From Asticcacaulis machinosus (lineage in GTDB: Bacteria > Pseudomonadota > Alphaproteobacteria > Caulobacterales > Caulobacteraceae): 64,000 nt of DNA. Positions 34,630 through 44,577 of the stretch are shown here, one piece after another; the stretch's first letter is position 1, and each line of letters starts with the position of its first letter. A program made the position numbers and the translations under genes. Below the pieces are notes generated by a model that was not told where the DNA came from, searched no databases, and was given only the letters and a program-made list of their open reading frames with translations. The stretch is taken from contig NZ_JAQQKV010000001.1 in the NCBI RefSeq assembly GCF_028550435.1, forward strand, positions 1 through 64,000. The letters run 5' to 3'.

Positions 34630-35790
34630 ATGGCCAAAACGCGCACTGACAAAGCACAATACCGCATCGAACCTGTGGGGGAGCCAGAGGGTTCAGGCCG
34701 GCTTACGCTTAGCGGTGATTGGCGCATCGGTACGATTGGCGGTTTGGCGCCGCGGCTTAAAAGCGACCTGAAGCCTTTTGATGCTATCGAGATCGATTCC
34801 AGCGGCCTGGAGCAGCTTGATACGGCCGGAGCTTATCTTTTAAGCGCTGTCATTGGCAGCCGGCTAAGCGGAGATGTGTTCGCCGGGCAGGACAATTTCC
34901 GCGGGCTTTATGATCTGGTCAGCGGGCGCGACCTGACGGTCGATGAATTCCACGAAGACCATGTCCGCCGCGAAGACAGCCAAAATCCGATTGTCCGCGG
35001 CATGGCCAAGCTGGGTGTAGGCGTGGTCGCCAATCTGACTATATTTAGCGCCCTGCTGGCCTTTATCGGGCATACGGTTGTCACCTTGATCGCGACAATC
35101 TTTAACCCGTGGCGGCTGAGGCTGACCCCGCTGGTCAGCCTTATGCAGCGGGCCGGGATCGAAGCCTTGCCCATCGTTATCGCCAGTAACCTGTTTATCG
35201 GCGCGGTTATTGCCTTCCTGGGGGCGATGCAGTTGCGCCAGTTCGGGGCGCAGGTGTTTAGTATTGAGTTGGTCGGCATTGCCGAACTGCGTGAGTTAGG
35301 CCCGCTGATCACGGCGGTGCTGCTGGCCGGGCGCAGCGCCTCCAGCTTTGCCGCTGAAATAGGCGCCATGAAGATGAATCAGGAAATCGACGCCATGCGG
35401 GTCATGGGTATTGATCCCTATGAGGCGCTGGTGCTGCCGCGTCTTATCGGCCTTGTCCTGATGATCCCGCTGATCACCTTTGTGGGATCGATGGCCGGGA
35501 TGATTGGTGGCTTTAGTATCATCTGGACGACGCTGGATTACGGCCCGCCGATGATCATACAACGCACGCTCGACTATGTTGATATCAGCCATTTCTTTGT
35601 CGGCATGGTCAAAACACCGTTCTATGCGGCCGCCATCGCGATCATCGGCTGCCATATGGGTATGACGGTGACGGAAGATGTTATCTCGCTGGGCCGTCAG
35701 GTGACGCGCGCGGTGGTGCAGGCGATTTTTGCGATCTTTGTCATTGATGCCGTCTTTGCCCTCCTGTTTCAGGGAGTGCCCGCCGTATGA
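34630..35790 (+). CDS. mlaE: MlaE-type lipid ABC transporter permease with N-terminal STAS domain
   Basis: 386 residues. The N-terminal about 110 residues form a STAS-like domain (RLTLSGDWRIGTIGGLAPRLKS, EIDSSGLEQLDTAGAYLL), equivalent to a separate MlaB in E. coli. The rest is the MlaE permease with its long membrane helices and the motif RELGPLITAVLLAGRSASSFAAE followed by EIDAMRVMGIDPYEALVLPR. The complex moves phospholipids between inner and outer membranes. The stop overlaps the ATPase gene (ATGA at 35787-35790). This fused form saves an mlaB gene; the STAS part presumably contacts the ATPase as MlaB does. Confidence 0.9.
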   Translation: MAKTRTDKAQYRIEPVGEPEGSGRLTLSGDWRIGTIGGLAPRLKSDLKPFDAIEIDSSGLEQLDTAGAYLLSAVIGSRLSGDVFAGQDNFRGLYDLVSGRDLTVDEFHEDHVRREDSQNPIVRGMAKLGVGVVANLTIFSALLAFIGHTVVTLIATIFNPWRLRLTPLVSLMQRAGIEALPIVIASNLFIGAVIAFLGAMQLRQFGAQVFSIELVGIAELRELGPLITAVLLAGRSASSFAAEIGAMKMNQEIDAMRVMGIDPYEALVLPRLIGLVLMIPLITFVGSMAGMIGGFSIIWTTLDYGPPMIIQRTLDYVDISHFFVGMVKTPFYAAAIAIIGCHMGMTVTEDVISLGRQVTRAVVQAIFAIFVIDAVFALLFQGVPAV

Positions 35791-36608
35791 GTGCTTATGA
35801 ACCCAATATGCGCGACACATCGCCGCCGATCGAAATCCGCGGGCTGGTCAACCAGTTTGGCGACCGCGTTATCCATCAGGATCTCGACCTGACGGTCGAG
35901 CGCGGCAAAATTCTGGGCGTGGTCGGTGGGTCAGGCTCAGGCAAGACGGTGTTGCTGAAATCCATTCTGGGGCTTTTGCGGTTCAAATCCGGTCAGATCA
36001 ATATCTTCGGTCAGGATATTGCGACCGCATCCAAAAAACAGAAACTCGATGTCCAGTCACGCAGTGGAGTGCTTTTCCAATCAGGTGCGCTGTTTTCCTC
36101 ACTGACGGTACTGGAAAACATCATGGTGCCGATGGCTGAGTTCACAAAGCTGAACCGGCATGAAGCCAAGCGTATTGGTCTGTTGAAAATGTCGCTGGCC
36201 GGCCTGCCGCTTAATGCGGCTGACCTGATGCCTTCGGAACTGTCTGGCGGTATGATCAAACGGGCGGCTTTGGCGCGGTCACTGGCGCTTGATCCGGAAT
36301 TATTGTTTCTGGATGAACCGACGGCGGGGCTTGACCCGATTTCGGCGGCCGCGTTCGATGCGCTAATTAAGGAACTGGCGTCCAGTCTGGGGCTTACGGT
36401 CTTTATGATCACCCACGACCTCGACAGTCTTTATACCATTACGGATGAGGTGGCGGTTCTGGCCGACAAGCATGTGGTGGCCAAGGCGCCGCCGCTGGAA
36501 CTGGAAAAATCAGACCATCCGTGGATTCACGAATATTTTCATGGCCCGCGCGGCCGCTTAGGCGGCAAGATGCGCGATCATACACCTTCTGGCGATCAGG
36601 AAAGCTGA
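35787..36608 (+). CDS. mlaF: MlaF-type lipid ABC transporter ATPase
   Basis: 273 residues. Walker A GGSGSGKT (47-54), Q-loop in VLFQSGALFSSLTV, signature LSGGMIKRAALARSLA, Walker B ELLFLDEPTAGLDPISAAAFD, H-loop MITHDLDSLY. The LSGGM-with-K/R variant and LDPISA are typical for MlaF rather than sugar or iron ATPases. A C-terminal tail of about 25 residues (HEYFHGPRGRLGGKMRDHT) extends beyond the core. It drives MlaE. It overlaps MlaE by 4 bp and is 4 bp from MlaD. Confidence 0.92.
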   Translation: MSAYEPNMRDTSPPIEIRGLVNQFGDRVIHQDLDLTVERGKILGVVGGSGSGKTVLLKSILGLLRFKSGQINIFGQDIATASKKQKLDVQSRSGVLFQSGALFSSLTVLENIMVPMAEFTKLNRHEAKRIGLLKMSLAGLPLNAADLMPSELSGGMIKRAALARSLALDPELLFLDEPTAGLDPISAAAFDALIKELASSLGLTVFMITHDLDSLYTITDEVAVLADKHVVAKAPPLELEKSDHPWIHEYFHGPRGRLGGKMRDHTPSGDQES

Positions 36609-36612
36609 GACG

Positions 36613-37551
36613 ATGGAAAGACAAGCCCATTATGCCTTCGTAGGCTTTGTGACCCTGCTGCTTCTGGTCGCGGGGCTGGCCTTTACGTTCTGGCTGGTTC
36701 GCTTTGACTTTAACCAGAGCTATGACACCTATGATGTGGTCTTTACCTCTTCGGTCAGCGGCTTGGTCGAAGGCGGGGAGGTGCATTTCAACGGCATCAA
36801 GGTCGGAGAAGTCACGGACCTGCGGCTGGGCAAGGTTGACAATAAGCAGGTGATCGCCACCGTCCGTCTTGACGGAGAAACGCCGGTGCGTGTGGATTCA
36901 ACCGCGACCCTGGAGCCGATGGGGGTGACCGGTCTCAACTATATTCAGATTACGCCCGGCGGCAATAAATCGCCCTATCTGGTTCGCACCAGCATGAGCG
37001 GCCCTAATCCGGTGATTAAGGGTAAGCCCGGCGCGCTTGATTTGCTGCTACAAGGTGGGGGCTCGGTGATTCAGAACGCCTATACGACCCTTGATCGTGT
37101 CAATCGGCTTTTGTCGGATAAGAATTTGATGACATTAACCAAAAGCCTTGAGAATATTGAAAATTTCACCGCTGATCTCAAGGATCGTGAGCAGATGCTC
37201 AACGATACCCATGAGGCTATCGTCAGTGCGGGGCTGGCTGCCGATGAGGTGGCGCGTCTGGCCAAGTCCACCGATGCTCTGGTCGGCGAACGGGCACCGC
37301 AAACCTTGGCCAAGATGGAGGATGCCGCCGAACGGTTTGGCAAGGCATCTGACGAACTGGCAAAACTGGCGGTCGCGTTAGAGGCTCCCGCGACCGAAGT
37401 GTCAGAGACCACCTTGCCGGATATTCAGGAAACTTTGCAAAACCTCAACGAAGCGACCCGGTCGCTGGAACAACTGGTCGAAGAGGCCCGCTCAAGCCCG
37501 CAGGGCCTGATCAGCAAACCCGTCGCCAAGGACAGAAAGGTCAAAGAATGA
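36613..37551 (+). CDS. mlaD: MlaD-type MCE lipid-binding protein
   Basis: 312 residues. A single N-terminal membrane helix (about 8-30) anchors it to the inner membrane. The MCE domain follows (about 38-115) with VSGLVEGGEVHFNGIKVGEVTDLRL and GVTGLNYIQITPGG. The remaining region is predicted helical and coiled-coil rich (about 150-300: LDRVNRLLSDKNLMTLTKSLENIENF and later repeats), longer than E. coli MlaD (183 residues) and more like other alphaproteobacterial MCE proteins. It forms the periplasmic hexameric ring for lipid passage. The downstream lipoprotein gene overlaps by 4 bp. Confidence 0.9.
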   Translation: MERQAHYAFVGFVTLLLLVAGLAFTFWLVRFDFNQSYDTYDVVFTSSVSGLVEGGEVHFNGIKVGEVTDLRLGKVDNKQVIATVRLDGETPVRVDSTATLEPMGVTGLNYIQITPGGNKSPYLVRTSMSGPNPVIKGKPGALDLLLQGGGSVIQNAYTTLDRVNRLLSDKNLMTLTKSLENIENFTADLKDREQMLNDTHEAIVSAGLAADEVARLAKSTDALVGERAPQTLAKMEDAAERFGKASDELAKLAVALEAPATEVSETTLPDIQETLQNLNEATRSLEQLVEEARSSPQGLISKPVAKDRKVKE

Positions 37552-38228
37552 GCCGTCATATGGTTTCCCGCCGTCAGTTACTGACTCTTGGGGCGGCCCT
37601 GACCGCTTCAACGGCTCTGGGGGGGTGTATTACCCTATTGCCCAACGTCGATCCGGTTCAGCTTTATCGCTTTGGCTTCAATGCCGATTTACTCAAAAAT
37701 AGCAAGGATATAGCCGCGGAACCTGTCACGGGTGATGAACTGGCCGAGGTTTACATCTCCGGTATCAGTTTGCCCAAGGCGGCGGCGGGGGACGGTATCC
37801 TTACGACTGAAAATTCACTGGTTTCATACATCGAAGGGGCGCGCTGGGCATCACCGGCGGATACCCTGTTCGAAAGTGCGGTCTCCGAAGGCTTTGACCG
37901 TGTGGCGACAACGGTTAGATTGTCCGACCGTGGACGCGGGGCGGCTAAATATCGCCTAGACATTCAGGTGCGCCGCTTTGAGACTGCCTATGCCAAGCGT
38001 CAGCCTACGGTCGTGATCGCGCTGGATGTGGCGATGGTGCGTTTATCGAATCGCACGGCGGTAGCGCACAAATACCTGTTGCGGGAGATCAAGGCAGGCA
38101 GCAACCGGGTCGGTGAGATTGTCCCGGCCTACGAAGAGGCCACGACCCTGATGATTGCCGATATTGTGGCCTTCGCCGAGGAGACGGCTAAGGCGCAGAT
38201 GCTGGTGGTTCAGAGCCCGACCTCGTAA
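37548..38228 (+). CDS. ABC-type transport auxiliary lipoprotein of the Mla operon
   Basis: 226 residues. Lipobox LGGC with Cys27 after a signal peptide that begins with SRRQLLTLG; the paired Arg resemble a Tat signal, so export route is uncertain. The body matches the PqiC-like auxiliary lipoprotein family ([31 protein letters not shown]), proteins that sit at the outer membrane and partner MCE transporters. No MlaC-like soluble carrier gene is present in the operon, so this protein may link the MCE ring to the outer membrane. It overlaps MlaD by 4 bp (ATGA) and scoB by 19 bp tail to tail. Confidence 0.85.
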   Translation: MSRHMVSRRQLLTLGAALTASTALGGCITLLPNVDPVQLYRFGFNADLLKNSKDIAAEPVTGDELAEVYISGISLPKAAAGDGILTTENSLVSYIEGARWASPADTLFESAVSEGFDRVATTVRLSDRGRGAAKYRLDIQVRRFETAYAKRQPTVVIALDVAMVRLSNRTAVAHKYLLREIKAGSNRVGEIVPAYEEATTLMIADIVAFAEETAKAQMLVVQSPTS

Positions 38229-38851
38229 TCGGCATCGGTCAGACGGGCTACGTCGTCGAGCGTCACATCGGGCGCTAACTCCTTTAGGATCAGGCCGGAG
38301 CCATCCGGTTTGACCTCAAATACGCCCAGCGTCGAGATAATCAGATTGACCACCTGAGTGCCGGTCAGTGGCAGGGTACAGGCTTTGAGCACCTTGGATT
38401 CGCCGTGCTTATTGGCATGTTCCATGACGACAACCACGCGCTTAACGCCGGCCACCAGATCCATCGCCCCGCCCATGCCCTTAACCAGCTTGCCCGGTAT
38501 CATCCAGTTGGCGATATCACCGTTTTGAGCGACTTCCATAGCCCCCAAAATGGTCAGGTCGATATGGCCGCCGCGGATCATGGCAAACGAATCTGACGAC
38601 GAAAAATAAGCGGTTTCATCCAGTTCGGTAATCGTCTGCTTACCCGCATTGATCAGGTCCGCGTCGATCTCGGCCTCGGCCGGGAAGGGGCCCATGCCCA
38701 GCATTCCGTTTTCCGATTGCAGGGTGACCGTCATACCCGCCGGAATATGATTGGCGACAAGCGTCGGGATGCCAATGCCCAAATTGACGTAATAGCCGTC
38801 TTTCAGTTCTTTTGCGGCGCGCTCGGCTAACTGATCTCGTGTCCATGCCAT
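38210..38851 (-). CDS. scoB: 3-oxoacid CoA-transferase subunit B
   Basis: 213 residues. Class I CoA-transferase beta subunit; the catalytic glutamate is in [10 protein letters not shown] (the Glu forms the CoA thioester). [15 protein letters not shown] at the N-terminus and [18 protein letters not shown] are typical. With subunit A it moves CoA between succinyl-CoA and acetoacetate or related 3-oxoacids, allowing use of ketone bodies or of PHB breakdown products. The A gene is 3 bp upstream. The 3' end overlaps the Mla lipoprotein gene. Confidence 0.93.
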   Translation of the reverse strand: MAWTRDQLAERAAKELKDGYYVNLGIGIPTLVANHIPAGMTVTLQSENGMLGMGPFPAEAEIDADLINAGKQTITELDETAYFSSSDSFAMIRGGHIDLTILGAMEVAQNGDIANWMIPGKLVKGMGGAMDLVAGVKRVVVVMEHANKHGESKVLKACTLPLTGTQVVNLIISTLGVFEVKPDGSGLILKELAPDVTLDDVARLTDADYEVGL

Positions 38852-38854
38852 GAG

Positions 38855-39568
38855 TTAAACTCCCTCAGCTTGGCGGATAGTCCGCTGTTCGATGCGCTTT
38901 TCAAACGTGCCCTGCACAATGCGGTCAACATAGATGCCGGGGGTGTGAATATGGTCGGGATCGAGCGCGCCAACGGGGACTATTTCCTCAACCTCGGCCA
39001 CGCAGACCTTACCGGCGGTTGCCATCATCGGGTTAAAGTTGCGGGCGGTTTTTCTGAAAATCAGGTTGCCGCGCGCATCACCCTTCCAGGCCTTAATTAT
39101 CGATAGATCAGCAACAAGACCCGTTTCCAGCACATAGTTTTTGCCGTTAAAGTCCTTGGTTTCCTTGCCCTCAGCCACAAGCGTACCGTAACCGGTGGCA
39201 GTGTAGAAGCCCGGAATACCCGCGCCGCCCGCGCGGATTCGCTCAGCTAATGTGCCTTGCGGGTTAAATTCCAACTCAAGCTCACCGGCCAGATATTGCC
39301 GCTCAAATTCCTTGTTTTCCCCGACATAGGACGAAATCATCTTTTTGATCTGGCGGGTATTGAGCAGCATCCCTAAGCCAAATCCATCGACCCCGGCATT
39401 ATTGGAAATGACGGTCAGGCCCTTGGTGCCGGAATCGCGCAGGGCGGCGATAAGGTTTTCAGGAATTCCGCACAGACCAAATCCGCCCGACATGACGGTC
39501 ATACCGTCGAACAACAGCCCGTCGAGCGCGCTTTTGGCGTCGGTGTAGATCTTGCTGGCCGATGTCAT
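38855..39568 (-). CDS. scoA: 3-oxoacid CoA-transferase subunit A
   Basis: 237 residues. Alpha subunit with the CoA-transferase signature [20 protein letters not shown] (20-40 region) and a later [22 protein letters not shown]. Partner of the following subunit B gene; the pair is a standard ScoAB/AtoDA unit. The start is ATG 39568 with GAGG 9 bases upstream, but that ribosome-binding site is inside a perfect 9-bp hairpin, which suggests translational control. Possible promoter elements TTGCGC and TATGGC occur just beyond the hairpin on the minus strand, at 17-bp spacing. Confidence 0.93.
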   Translation of the reverse strand: MTSASKIYTDAKSALDGLLFDGMTVMSGGFGLCGIPENLIAALRDSGTKGLTVISNNAGVDGFGLGMLLNTRQIKKMISSYVGENKEFERQYLAGELELEFNPQGTLAERIRAGGAGIPGFYTATGYGTLVAEGKETKDFNGKNYVLETGLVADLSIIKAWKGDARGNLIFRKTARNFNPMMATAGKVCVAEVEEIVPVGALDPDHIHTPGIYVDRIVQGTFEKRIEQRTIRQAEGV

Positions 39569-39574
39569 GTGAGT

Positions 39575-39608
39575 GCCTCGCCCTGATGCGTTTCTGTTGG
39601 GGCGAGGC
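39575..39608 (-). promoter_or_regulatory. Hairpin masking the scoA ribosome-binding site
   Basis: GCCTCGCCC (39575-39583) and GGGCGAGGC (39600-39608) are perfectly complementary. In the mRNA the downstream arm is GGGCGAGGC, which holds the GAGG Shine-Dalgarno, followed by ACTCAC and the ATG. The upstream arm would sequester it. Confidence 0.55.
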
Positions 39609-39670
39609 TATGCCATATCGGCTTGATTTGTCACGCGCAAATACGCTGCGCTGCGGCAAAATTTATGTGA

Positions 39671-40894
39671 TTATCCCGCCGTCAAAAACGGTTTCAGTGA
39701 CGCGTCAGCATCGGCCACGACCGCCGGATCAAGCGGCACGCCTTTGGCGATCAGTTGTTTGGCGGCCATGAAATCGGCGGGGCGATTGACGCACTCGGCG
39801 GCCCTTAAGCGATGGTCGTCATCAAGGTGAAATACGCTAAAGGCGCCGTCATCCGGATTACCACGGATAACTGTGTTGGACACCGGCGGGATCAGGCCCG
39901 CGATCTGGAGCTTATAGTCATATTGATCCGACCAGAACCACGGCACTTCTGGTGCGGGCGGTTTGTAACCGGCAATGGCTGCGGCGGCTTGCTTGGCCTG
40001 TTCCAGAGCATTGGGCACGCTCTCAAGGCGATAACGGCCTTCATAGTAGGGTTGCACCAGGCGCGATGTCACATCACCAATGGCAAAGATATTGGGATCA
40101 GATGTGCGGGCCTCATGATCAACTTGAATACCGTTGTCACACAGAAGGCCGCAGGCGCGTGCCAGATCATCGCACGGCAGGGCGCCTATGCCGACCAGCA
40201 GCACGTCAAATTCAGTTTGTGTGCCGTCGGCCTGATGGACGATAGCTCCGTGGTCAGAAGGGCTGAGTTTCGAAATATTAGCACTCAGGCAAAAGGTTAT
40301 GCCATTTTCCTCGTGTGTTTTCTCAAAAAAAGCCGACAGGGCTTTGGAGGCGACACGCGCAAGAACGCGGGCTTCACGCTCAAAGACCGTAACCTGACAC
40401 CCCAGCTTGCGCGCCGAGGCCGCGACCTCAAGGCCGACATAGCCCGCACCGATTAATCCAACCCGTAACCCATCGCAAAAGGCAGATTTCAGCGCCTCAG
40501 CATGGGGCAGCGTATGCAGCCGGTGGTAGGGCGTCACATCCGCACCTTCCACATTGAATGGCCGTGCGGTCGATCCGGTGGCGAAGATCAGATGATCATA
40601 GCTGATGCGCTCGCCATCGCTCAGTTCGGCCTGTTGCGCCTCTCGATCAACCGTTGATACACGGGTGCTAAGGCGCACCGTAATGTTTTTTTCAGCGTAA
40701 AAACTGGCCGGACGCAGATAGAGATCTTCTTCCTCAGCTTCACCTTTAAGCCAGGCCTTGGACAGGGGGGGGCGCTGATAGGGCAGGTACGCTTCGGCCC
40801 CGATCAGGGTGATGTCATCCTCATAGCCATATTGCCGCAGAAAGGCCGCAGCACTGCCCCCGGCATGACCTGCGCCGATGATCACCACGCCCAT
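39671..40894 (-). CDS. Ferredoxin/rubredoxin reductase-type FAD oxidoreductase
   Basis: 407 residues. FAD-binding VVIIGAGHAGGSAAAFLRQ at the N-terminus, NAD-binding GLIGAGYVGLEVAASARKLG near 145, the second FAD motif IFAIGDVTSR, and a C-terminal reductase clamp (WFWSDQYDYKLQIAGL). The group includes ferredoxin reductases of dioxygenase and P450 systems (ThcD, CamA type). No ferredoxin or oxygenase gene is adjacent, so the partner is unknown; a link to the halogenases 26 kb away would be speculation. It shares its strand and a 3-bp spacing with folD. Confidence 0.87.
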   Translation of the reverse strand: MGVVIIGAGHAGGSAAAFLRQYGYEDDITLIGAEAYLPYQRPPLSKAWLKGEAEEEDLYLRPASFYAEKNITVRLSTRVSTVDREAQQAELSDGERISYDHLIFATGSTARPFNVEGADVTPYHRLHTLPHAEALKSAFCDGLRVGLIGAGYVGLEVAASARKLGCQVTVFEREARVLARVASKALSAFFEKTHEENGITFCLSANISKLSPSDHGAIVHQADGTQTEFDVLLVGIGALPCDDLARACGLLCDNGIQVDHEARTSDPNIFAIGDVTSRLVQPYYEGRYRLESVPNALEQAKQAAAAIAGYKPPAPEVPWFWSDQYDYKLQIAGLIPPVSNTVIRGNPDDGAFSVFHLDDDHRLRAAECVNRPADFMAAKQLIAKGVPLDPAVVADADASLKPFLTAG

Positions 40895-40897
40895 ATC

Positions 40898-41821
40898 TTA
40901 CAGACCTTCCGGTGCGGGCAAACCGTGTTGCAGGCAGGCGGCATGGAGGGTGTTGTTCAGCAGGCAGGCAATGGTCATCGGCCCGACCCCGCGCGGTACC
41001 GGCGTAATCGCCTTGGCATGTGGTTTGGCGGCGTCGAAATCGACATCACCGACGACCTTCGACTTTTTACCGTCCGGGCCGTCGACCTCGATGCGGTTGA
41101 TGCCGACGTCAATGACATAGGCGCCGTCCTTGACCCAATCGCCCGCGATAAATTTGGGACGACCAACGGCTGCGACCAGAATATCAGCCGTCAGGCATAG
41201 CTCTTTGAGATTTTTAGTTTTTGAGTGAGCGATGGTAACCGTACAATCTTGATTGAGTAGCAGTTGCGCCATCGGTTTACCGACAATGTTAGACCGCCCG
41301 ACAATCACGGCATTCATACCGGCAAGCGATCCGCCGCCGTAGGTTTTTACGGCATCTTTCAGCAGCATCAGGCTGCCTAATGGAGTGCAGGGAACAATGC
41401 CATCCAACCCGACCGCAAGCTTACCGGCATTTTCGACATGAAAACCATCGACATCTTTAAGTGGATCGATGGCATCGATCACTTTGAGCGAGGACATGTG
41501 TTTCGGCAGAGGCAGTTGCACCAGTATGCCATTAACCGCGGCATCGGCATTCAGCTCAGCGATCAGTTTCAGCAGATCGGCTTCGGTCGTGGTGTCAGGC
41601 AGGGTGATGGTGCGCGAATCCATCCCGACTGCAATCGTACTCTCGCCTTTGTTTTTGACATAGATCTGGCTGGCGGGGTCCTCCCCGACAATAACGACGA
41701 CCAGACAGGGCGTTATACCCTGAGTGGCCTTCAATTCTGCCACTTTGACCGCCAGACGTTCACGCAGGCCTTTGGCATAACCAAATCCGTCGATGATGTG
41801 GCCCATACTAGTGTCGGTCAT
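40898..41821 (-). CDS. folD: Bifunctional methylenetetrahydrofolate dehydrogenase/cyclohydrolase
   Basis: 307 residues from ATG 41821 (a TTG at 41836 is in frame, less likely). Interconverts 5,10-methylene-, methenyl- and 10-formyl-THF with NADP. Seen: the YVKNKGES segment with the catalytic Lys, [40 protein letters not shown]-binding [18 protein letters not shown], and the closing [19 protein letters not shown]. The length is normal for FolD. Adjacent to the N-formylglutamate amidohydrolase gene 24 bp upstream, and 3 bp before the flavoprotein gene; the three may be co-transcribed. Confidence 0.95.
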   Translation of the reverse strand: MTDTSMGHIIDGFGYAKGLRERLAVKVAELKATQGITPCLVVVIVGEDPASQIYVKNKGESTIAVGMDSRTITLPDTTTEADLLKLIAELNADAAVNGILVQLPLPKHMSSLKVIDAIDPLKDVDGFHVENAGKLAVGLDGIVPCTPLGSLMLLKDAVKTYGGGSLAGMNAVIVGRSNIVGKPMAQLLLNQDCTVTIAHSKTKNLKELCLTADILVAAVGRPKFIAGDWVKDGAYVIDVGINRIEVDGPDGKKSKVVGDVDFDAAKPHAKAITPVPRGVGPMTIACLLNNTLHAACLQHGLPAPEGL

Positions 41822-41845
41822 AATATGCTCATACAATGTTTGAAA

Positions 41846-42670
41846 TCAGTGCGGTCTATAGGACTGCTCAAGGGCAGAAAGCAAGGCCTCGGCCAGAGAT
41901 TTCAGGCGCATGGACATGGCTTCGGCCCGCCCGGTATGGAATGTGCGCGGGTCGGCTGTATCGAGATACCGATCCTGCACAATCTCTGTCTGGAGGCTGA
42001 ACTGGTTGATCTCAGGCCGGCCATAATGGCGGGTGGTGTAGCCGCCTTTAAAACGGCCATCGAGTACGCTGGAAAAATCCGATGGTGTGGCTTGCCATTT
42101 TCGCACAACCTCCAAAATCTGTGGCGACAGGGTTCGGCCATCATTGCTACCCAGATTGACATCCGGCAAGGGCCCGTTGAACAGGCTGGGGATCGCGCTG
42201 CGGATCGAATGGGCATCTATCAGCAGGGCATAGCCATGCCGCGCGCGGGCAGTGTCCAGTAGTTTGGTCAATTGTTGATGATAGGGGGCGTGATACTGCC
42301 TCCGTCGGTGTTCAATCTCAGTGGCATCAGGTTCCAACCCTGCACGATAGAGCGGGTTGAGATCAAAATCCGTCAGGGGGCACAGGCCGGTTTCAAACTG
42401 ACCGGGATAGAGCAACTGCCCGTCCGGGGGGCGGTTGAGATCGATGACATAGCGGCTGTGGGTCGCCCACAGTGTACTGGCACCCAGACTACGGGCAAAG
42501 TCATAAAGCCGGTGAACATGAAAATCGGTTTCGCCCACACTTTGCCCCGTCGGTGTCATACGGGCTGCAATATCAGCGGGCAGGTGGGTGCCGACATGCG
42601 GGGCGGCGATCACCAAAGGGCTGTCGCCTTCGTGAACCTCAAACAGCGGCAGGGCAGGGATTATATCCAT
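41846..42670 (-). CDS. N-formylglutamate amidohydrolase-family protein
   Basis: 274 residues. Metal-dependent HutG-type fold. Seen: LVIAAPHVGTHLP with a metal His, ATHSRYVIDLNRPP, and LLIDAHSIRSAIP with a second metal His, then LQTEIVQDRYL. Known members hydrolyse N-formylglutamate to glutamate and formate in histidine degradation. No hut genes are nearby, so a role in formate/one-carbon metabolism next to folD is only suggested. It is divergent from the Kef-type antiporter across 68 bp. Confidence 0.88.
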   Translation of the reverse strand: MDIIPALPLFEVHEGDSPLVIAAPHVGTHLPADIAARMTPTGQSVGETDFHVHRLYDFARSLGASTLWATHSRYVIDLNRPPDGQLLYPGQFETGLCPLTDFDLNPLYRAGLEPDATEIEHRRRQYHAPYHQQLTKLLDTARARHGYALLIDAHSIRSAIPSLFNGPLPDVNLGSNDGRTLSPQILEVVRKWQATPSDFSSVLDGRFKGGYTTRHYGRPEINQFSLQTEIVQDRYLDTADPRTFHTGRAEAMSMRLKSLAEALLSALEQSYRPH

Positions 42671-42738
42671 GATTTATGTGAGCCGTGTTCGTTGATATCT
42701 GTCAAGCATGTCGGACTCGGAGTATCAGTTAAGCCATC

Positions 42739-44577
42739 ATGGAATCGAAACTGCTGATCAACATTTTCATCTTTCTGGCGGCGGCCTGTGTGGTGGTGCC
42801 GCTGGCATCGCGTTTTAAGCTGGGATCGGTACTCGGTTATCTGATTGTGGGTGTTCTGATCGGGCCGTTTGGTCTGGGGCTGATTGATCAGCCAGAGCGG
42901 ATCATGGGCTTTGCCGAATTTGGCGTGATCATGATGCTGTTTCTGATCGGGCTTGAGCTTGAGCCGGAGATTCTGTGGCGTCTGCGCCGGTCCATCATCG
43001 GTCTGGGCGGATTGCAGGTGGTGGTGACCAGCGTGGCGATTATGCTGGTCGGGATGGCGATGGGGCATGACTGGCAAACGACTTTGGCGGTCGGTATGGC
43101 GCTGTCACTGTCATCGACCGCGCTGGTAATGCAAATGCTTCAGGAGAAAAAGCTGCTGCACACCAATGTCGGGCAGTCGTCATTTTCAGTGCTGCTGTTT
43201 CAGGACATCGCCGTCATTTTCATCCTGCTGATCCTGCCGTTTCTGGCGGCGTCTCTGGGGGTGCCCGAAAGCCGCATTGCGCGCGAATCCGGCCATGCCG
43301 AGGGGCTGTTGGCCGAGGCGCCGGCATGGATGCAGGCGGGCGCGGTGGCCTTGGTGCTGGTTACCATGATTGCGGCGGCGCGCTTTGTGCTGCCCCGCCT
43401 GTTCCATGCGGTGGCCAAGACCAACCTGCGTGAATTGTTCACTGCCACGTCTCTGGCGCTGGTGGTGGGGACAACCGTGCTGATGGAAATGGTGGGCGTG
43501 TCGCCGGCGCTGGGGGCCTTTATCGGCGGGGTGATCCTGGCCAACTCAGAATATAAGCGCACCATTGAGACCGACATCGAGCCGTTCAAAGGCCTGCTGC
43601 TGGGGTTATTTTTCATCACGGTCGGCATGGGCATGAATTTCGAGGTCCTGCTGGAAAATCCGCTGGGTCTGATGGGGGCGGTGCTGGGATTGATGGCGCT
43701 TAAGGCGTTGATTCTGATTGTACTGGCCAAGATTTTTGGCTTTAGCGGCGAAGAAAATCTGGGGCTGGCGCTGGGGTTGGCGCAGGGCGGCGAATTTGCC
43801 TTTGTGTTGTTTCAGATGATCTATGGATTGCGGGTAATTGATGGTGAGATGTACCGGTCACTCATGCTGATCGTGACCATATCGATTGCGCTGACGCCTC
43901 TGATCATGGAGCTATATGCCCGCTATGCTGTGCCCCGGTTTGTGACCATGCTGCCGGAGCGGCAATTTGATGCGATCAATGAACGCAACCGCGTTATCAT
44001 TGCCGGTTTTGGTCGCTATGGACAGGTCATTGGCCGATTCTTACGCCATCAGGGGGTGGGGATCACGGTTCTGGAGAACAACCCCGATCAGATCGAACTG
44101 GTGCGTAAATTTGGCAACAGTGCCTATTTCGGAGATGCAACCCGGCTTGATCTGTTACGCAGCGCCGGGGCCGCAGAGGCTGATATTCTGGTGGTGGCGG
44201 TCGATGGGCCGGATGATGCCCTGACGATTGTGCGGATGGCCAGAGCCTATTTTCCAAATCTGAAAATCTATGCCCGCGCCCGTAACCGACGCCATGCCTA
44301 TGAACTGGATAAGGCCGGTGCTGATCATTTCAGGCGGGAGACTTTTGAATCGTCGCTTAACATGGCCCGCGAAGTGATGATCGCTTTGGGCTTCAAACCC
44401 GTAGATATGGAGCGCAAGGCCAAGAAGTTTATGGCGCATGATGTGATGACGCTCAAAAAGTCGTTTGAGTTCTTCGACAATGAGCCTGAACTGGTAAACC
44501 TGTCTAAGCTGAGTGCCGAAGAACTGGAACGCATCCTACGTGAGGATGTCGCCGACCCGGATAAGATAAAACCCTAA
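42739..44577 (+). CDS. Kef-type (CPA2) cation/proton antiporter with RCK domain
   Basis: 612 residues. N-terminal antiporter domain of about twelve helices (1-390), with [17 protein letters not shown] and the ion-site segment [12 protein letters not shown] typical for CPA2. Then an RCK/TrkA-N Rossmann domain, [17 protein letters not shown] at about 416-432, and a C-terminal tail rich in charged residues ([18 protein letters not shown]). KefB/KefC gate K+ efflux by glutathione adducts to protect against electrophiles; whether this homologue responds to glutathione is not shown by sequence. No KefF/KefG partner is adjacent. The stop overlaps the chemoreceptor stop on the other strand by 4 bp. 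Confidence 0.88.
   Translation: MESKLLINIFIFLAAACVVVPLASRFKLGSVLGYLIVGVLIGPFGLGLIDQPERIMGFAEFGVIMMLFLIGLELEPEILWRLRRSIIGLGGLQVVVTSVAIMLVGMAMGHDWQTTLAVGMALSLSSTALVMQMLQEKKLLHTNVGQSSFSVLLFQDIAVIFILLILPFLAASLGVPESRIARESGHAEGLLAEAPAWMQAGAVALVLVTMIAAARFVLPRLFHAVAKTNLRELFTATSLALVVGTTVLMEMVGVSPALGAFIGGVILANSEYKRTIETDIEPFKGLLLGLFFITVGMGMNFEVLLENPLGLMGAVLGLMALKALILIVLAKIFGFSGEENLGLALGLAQGGEFAFVLFQMIYGLRVIDGEMYRSLMLIVTISIALTPLIMELYARYAVPRFVTMLPERQFDAINERNRVIIAGFGRYGQVIGRFLRHQGVGITVLENNPDQIELVRKFGNSAYFGDATRLDLLRSAGAAEADILVVAVDGPDDALTIVRMARAYFPNLKIYARARNRRHAYELDKAGADHFRRETFESSLNMAREVMIALGFKPVDMERKAKKFMAHDVMTLKKSFEFFDNEPELVNLSKLSAEELERILREDVADPDKIKP

Noticed and set aside
39671-40894. Flavoprotein as the flavin reductase for the halogenases
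   Set aside because: It is a ferredoxin-reductase type 26 kb away in another operon; no sequence evidence for the link.
42661-43077. 138-residue His/Gln-rich minus-strand frame
   Set aside because: Overlaps the Kef-type gene on the other strand; low-complexity composition from reversed codons.
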